Assembly (NCBI RefSeq): GCF_001613425.1
Contig: NZ_BDCI01000030.1
Location: 1-64,000, forward strand
Source: Nocardia vulneris
Lineage (GTDB): Bacteria; Actinomycetota; Actinomycetes; Mycobacteriales; Mycobacteriaceae
Length of the DNA stretch: 64,000 nt
Reading direction: 5' to 3'
Shown: piece by piece, positions 61,008 to 64,000 of the stretch
Layout: the number at the start of each line of letters is the position of its first letter
How positions within the stretch are numbered: the stretch's first letter is position 1
Notes under the pieces: generated by a model
Databases searched by the model: none
The model's input: only the letters and a program-made list of their open reading frames with translations
What the model was told of the DNA's origin: nothing
Position numbers and translations under genes: made by a program

Positions 61008-62435
61008 GTGCCCGAACAGGTGCTCATCGCAGGCGCCGGCCCGACCGGACTGACCCTCGCCATCGACTTGGCCCGCCGCGACATCCCGGTACGGATCGTC
61101 GACCAGGCCACCGAGTTCTTCGCCGGCTCGCGCGGCGACGGCATCCAGCCGCGCACGCTCGAGGTGTTCGACGACCTCGACGTGCTCGACGCGGTGCTCG
61201 CGGCGGGACGATCGGCGCCGACCATGCGGGTCCATCTCGGCGGTGACTTCATCGGCGAGCGGATCATGCGCGCGCCGGTCGACCCGACGCCGGACGTCCC
61301 TTACCCCAACGCCTGGATGCTCGGCCAGTCCAGGACCGAGGCGATCCTGCGCGATCGGCTCGCGGAACTGGGCGTACAGGTCGAACTCGGCACCGCGCTG
61401 GCCACTTTCACCCAGGACGCGGCCGGCGTCACCGCGACCCTGGGCCGCGACGGCGGGTCGGAGACCGTGCGCGCGGCCTATCTGGTCGGCGCCGACGGCG
61501 GTCGCAGCACGGTGCGCAAGACGCTCGGCGTCGCGTTCGAGGGCTCCACCGACGAGTCGATCCGGATGCTGCTGGGCGACGTCCGCGCCGACGCGCTCGA
61601 CCACGAATTCGGCTACTGGTTCGCGGCGGCCGACCGGCCGATGGCCGGAATCGCACTGTCCCCGTTGCCCGGTGGACGGCAATTCCAGTTCGCCGCCCCG
61701 CTGGACGACGACGCCGCACCGACCCTCGCGGTGCTGCAGGAGTACCTCGACCGCTACTCCGGGCGCACCGACGTCACGCTGACCGACCTCACCTGGGTCA
61801 CCGTGTGGCGGCCGAATGTCCGGTTGGCCGAACGATTCCGGGACGGCCGGGTGTTCCTGGCCGGTGACGCGGCACATGTGCACCCGCCGACCGGCGGGCA
61901 AGGATTGAACACCGGTATCCAGGACGCATACAACCTCGGCTGGAAGCTCGCGGCCGCGCTGCGCGGGGACGAATCACTGCTGCACAGTTACGAATCCGAA
62001 CGCCGCACGGTCGCGGCCCGGGTGCTCGGCGTCAGCTCCGCACTGCTCGACAAGCTGAAGGACGGCGCCGAGGACGCGATGGAACGCGGCCCGGAGACCC
62101 AGCAATTGGATATCAGCTACCGCGATCCGGCCGCGCACGGGCCGCTCGTCCCCGGCGATCGCGCGCCCGACGCGCCGCTGAAAGACCTGGCGGGCAAGCC
62201 GATTCGCCTGTTCGACCTGTTCCGCGGTCCGCACGCGACCGTGCTGTGCTTCGGCGAAACCGGTGCGCTGCCCGCGATTGCGGACGCCCAGGTGTATGCG
62301 GTGGTCCGGCCCGGGACCGCGGCGCAGGGGCGGCACGTCATCGATGTGGAGGGCCACGCGTTCGCCGCGTATCACGCGCTCGACGGCACCCGGATCACGG
62401 TCCGGCCGGACGGTTACCTCGGTCGCCGCGCCTGA
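61008..62435 (+). CDS. FAD-dependent aromatic monooxygenase (PHBH/PheA/TetX type)
   Basis: A 475-residue flavoprotein with GAGPTGLTLAIDLARRDIPVRIVD at the N-terminus, the DG motif YLVGADGGRSTVRKTLG, and the second FAD motif GDAAHVHPPTGGQGLNTGIQDAYNLGWKLA. The C-terminal 90 residues are a thioredoxin-like extension (FDLFRGPHATVLCFGE). It hydroxylates an aromatic or polyketide substrate with NAD(P)H and O2. It lacks the N-terminal features of rifampicin monooxygenase. GTG 61008 follows GGAGGA. Confidence 0.9.
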   Translation: MPEQVLIAGAGPTGLTLAIDLARRDIPVRIVDQATEFFAGSRGDGIQPRTLEVFDDLDVLDAVLAAGRSAPTMRVHLGGDFIGERIMRAPVDPTPDVPYPNAWMLGQSRTEAILRDRLAELGVQVELGTALATFTQDAAGVTATLGRDGGSETVRAAYLVGADGGRSTVRKTLGVAFEGSTDESIRMLLGDVRADALDHEFGYWFAAADRPMAGIALSPLPGGRQFQFAAPLDDDAAPTLAVLQEYLDRYSGRTDVTLTDLTWVTVWRPNVRLAERFRDGRVFLAGDAAHVHPPTGGQGLNTGIQDAYNLGWKLAAALRGDESLLHSYESERRTVAARVLGVSSALLDKLKDGAEDAMERGPETQQLDISYRDPAAHGPLVPGDRAPDAPLKDLAGKPIRLFDLFRGPHATVLCFGETGALPAIADAQVYAVVRPGTAAQGRHVIDVEGHAFAAYHALDGTRITVRPDGYLGRRA

Positions 62436-62442
62436 ATCGGCC

Positions 62443-63432
62443 TCAGCCGAAGAAGCTGCCGACCGTATCCCAGCCGAGCACCGAATCGACCGCGAGACCG
62501 CAGAACACCACGGCCAGATAGTTGTTCGACTGCAGGAACAGCCGCAGCGGCTTCACCGACTCGCCGCGCCGTACGCCTGCGTACAGCTGGTGCGCCATGA
62601 GCAGGAACCACGCGCCGGCCACCAGCGCGACGGCGGCGTAGACCACGCCGGTGGCGGGCACCAGCGCCAATGTGGTGAGCACGGTGAGCCAGGTGTAGAT
62701 GACGATCTGCTTGGTCACCGCCTGCTCGGTGGCCACGACCGGCAACATCGGCACGCCCGCCGCGCGGTAGTCCTCCTTGTAGCGCATGGCCAGCGCCCAG
62801 GTGTGCGGCGGCGTCCAGAAGAAGATGACACCGAACAGCGCGATCGCGGGCCAGCCGATGCCGCCCGTCGCCGCGGACCAGCCGACCAGGGCGGGCATGC
62901 AGCCGGCCGCACCGCCCCACACCACGTTCTGCGAGGTGCGGCGCTTCAGGCCGAGGGTGTAGACGAAGACGTAGAACAGGATCGTCGCGACCACGAGCGC
63001 GCCGCTGAGCAGGTTCGCCTGCCACCACAGCCAAGCGAACGAGGCCAGGCCGAGCACGACGCCGAACACGAAGGCGTGCGAGGTGGGCACCGCCTCCCGG
63101 GCCAGCGGGCGCTTCGCGGTGCGCTTCATCACCTTGTCGATATCGGCGTCGGCGACGCAGTTCAGCGTGTTCGCGCTCGCCGCGCCCATCCAGCCGCCGA
63201 ACAGGGTGACCAGGATGAGCCGGATATCGATGGTGCCGCGGTCGGCGAGCAGCATCGTCGGGATCGTCGCGACGAGCAGCAATTCGATGACGCGCGGCTT
63301 GGTGAGCGCGATGTAGGCGAGCACTCGTCGCAGCACTCGGGACGGCAGGCCCGGTCCGGTGAACCGTTCGGTCAGCACCGTCGGAGCGGAGCCGTGCGCG
63401 CCATTGCCACCCGGCTGTTGCCCAATCCGCAC
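62443..63432 (-). CDS. ctaB: Protoheme IX farnesyltransferase (heme O synthase)
   Basis: A 329-residue UbiA-superfamily membrane protein with about eight or nine helices and the prenyl-diphosphate/Mg motifs NCVADADIDKVMKRTAKRPL and the second Asp-rich region. It attaches farnesyl to heme B, giving heme O for CtaA. GTG 63432 is chosen because GGAG lies at a good distance and further upstream ATG codons would add non-conserved sequence. It converges with the monooxygenase, seven bases between stops. Confidence 0.93.
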   Translation of the reverse strand: MRIGQQPGGNGAHGSAPTVLTERFTGPGLPSRVLRRVLAYIALTKPRVIELLLVATIPTMLLADRGTIDIRLILVTLFGGWMGAASANTLNCVADADIDKVMKRTAKRPLAREAVPTSHAFVFGVVLGLASFAWLWWQANLLSGALVVATILFYVFVYTLGLKRRTSQNVVWGGAAGCMPALVGWSAATGGIGWPAIALFGVIFFWTPPHTWALAMRYKEDYRAAGVPMLPVVATEQAVTKQIVIYTWLTVLTTLALVPATGVVYAAVALVAGAWFLLMAHQLYAGVRRGESVKPLRLFLQSNNYLAVVFCGLAVDSVLGWDTVGSFFG

Positions 63433-63818
63433 TGTTTCTCCTCGCACGCTGTGCATCGCCTCCGGCATGGACCAAGCAGCGCGCGCGTTTCCCGCTGTGC
63501 TGGATGCGCGAGACCTGGACATACGTCCGCCTCGGCGCCCCTACAGCCGATGCGGCGCGGCTACTACTACAGAGGATGGTAGACCCCCACCGACCCCGCC
63601 CCCTCCAGAGCCCCAAGCAACCGCACCCGAATTGTGGTCCACCACACGATGGATCGCCGCGCCCGCGCGGCAAATAAACACAGGGTTACTCGTATGCCGC
63701 TCATGGGGCACATCTAGGGTGGTTGGGTACACACCCGGTATGCACACCGTCGCTGCCGCGCGTTCATCGCCGCCAGCAAGCCGCCGTCGACGAAACCAAT
63801 GTCAGGAGAACCTCGGTC
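63433..63818. promoter_or_regulatory. Divergent region between ctaB and tkt
   Basis: This 386-base stretch contains no gene that I can support and must hold the promoters of ctaB (left) and tkt (right). TAGGGT at 63714-63719 and GTATGCA near 63738 are -10-like for tkt, without a clear -35. The right end carries the AGGAG of tkt. I see no strong palindrome. Confidence 0.45.
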
Positions 63819-64000
63819 GTGTCAGTCACAGACGACATCCGCGCCCTCACTCAGCCGAACCACCCGGACGACTGGACGGATCTGGACACCAAGGCCGTCG
63901 ACACTGTCCGAGTGCTTGCCGCCGACGCGGTGCAGAACGCCGGGAACGGGCATCCCGGTACCGCGATGAGCTTGGCGCCGTTGGCGTATTCGCTCTATCA
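63819..64000 (+). CDS. tkt: Transketolase, N-terminal part (runs off the right edge)
   Basis: The GTG at 63819, preceded by AGGAG, opens a frame reading VSVTDDIRALTQPNHPDDWTD and then DTVRVLAADAVQNAGNGHPGTAMSLAPLAYSLY. The GHPG.AMS block is the invariant N-terminal thiamine-diphosphate/metal region of transketolase. It transfers two-carbon units in the pentose phosphate pathway. About 60 of some 700 residues are present. tkt next to ctaB is the mycobacterial arrangement. Confidence 0.92.
   Translation, partial: MSVTDDIRALTQPNHPDDWTDLDTKAVDTVRVLAADAVQNAGNGHPGTAMSLAPLAYSLY

Noticed and set aside
61008..62435. Rifampicin monooxygenase (Rox) of Nocardia
   Set aside because: The N-terminal sequence and C-terminal extension differ from what I recall of Rox; only the general FAD hydroxylase class is supported.

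Overview
The window is chromosomal DNA of a high-GC mycolic-acid actinobacterium, most likely Nocardia or a close relative. The basis is uniformly GC-rich codon use, many GTG/TTG starts, a full mce operon, MptB for lipoarabinomannan synthesis, ESX accessory proteins, and a backbone whose gene order matches, from memory, the Mycobacterium tuberculosis segment tkt-ctaB-qor-Rv1455-ctaA-ABC pair-mptB-sufR-sufBDCSU-sufT ... Rv1473-Rv1473A ... acn-Rv1476-ripA. No tRNA, rRNA, CRISPR array, insertion sequence or prophage was recognised.

Layout. 1-5529: N-terminus of a RipA-like cell-wall hydrolase, an Rv1476-type membrane protein, then divergently aconitase and its repressor AcnR, with a clear AcnR operator. 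5536-8649: a LysB-like hydrolase, a hotdog thioesterase, and a two-gene ATP-grasp cassette that looks like an undescribed ribosomal-peptide modification system. 8652-10874: decayed reductase remnant, Rv1473A-like HTH protein, ABC-F ATPase. 11035-15150: SDR, a 135-bp-period repeat array, lycopene cyclase, Ku, GNAT. 15319-17601: unknown protein, coiled-coil protein, 2-oxoglutarate oxygenase. 17609-21169: methionine uptake system MetQNI with a second, divergent MetQ. 21214-22237: two secreted DUF4189 proteins. 22371-28084: a compact type VII (ESX) accessory cassette without any ESX core gene. 28187-29614: ArsR/SRPBCC/TIGR03086 operon. 29785-36125: the complete sufR-B-D-C-S-U-T iron-sulfur assembly operon. 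36540-41923: TetR, MptB, ABC exporter pair, heme A synthase CtaA.

41948-58121 looks like a block inserted between ctaA and the Rv1455/qor pair of the ancestral order: proline iminopeptidase, two TetR regulators, a ten-gene mce lipid-import operon running leftward from 52729 (yrbEA, yrbEB, mceA-F, one Mce-associated protein), a D-2-hydroxyacid dehydrogenase, and a TetR/PEP-utilising phosphotransferase/esterase operon. 58126-64000 then holds a secreted cyclohexadienyl-dehydratase-like protein, the Rv1455-like protein, qor, a TetR/FAD-monooxygenase pair with twin palindromic operators, ctaB, and the start of transketolase.

Functional links: ctaA and ctaB supply heme A for cytochrome oxidase; acn and the suf operon are linked through Fe-S clusters, and both carry operators matching motifs known from relatives. 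The most promising undescribed item is the ATP-grasp cassette at 7211-8649. Function calls come from reading the translated sequences and recall of family features; no database search was possible.
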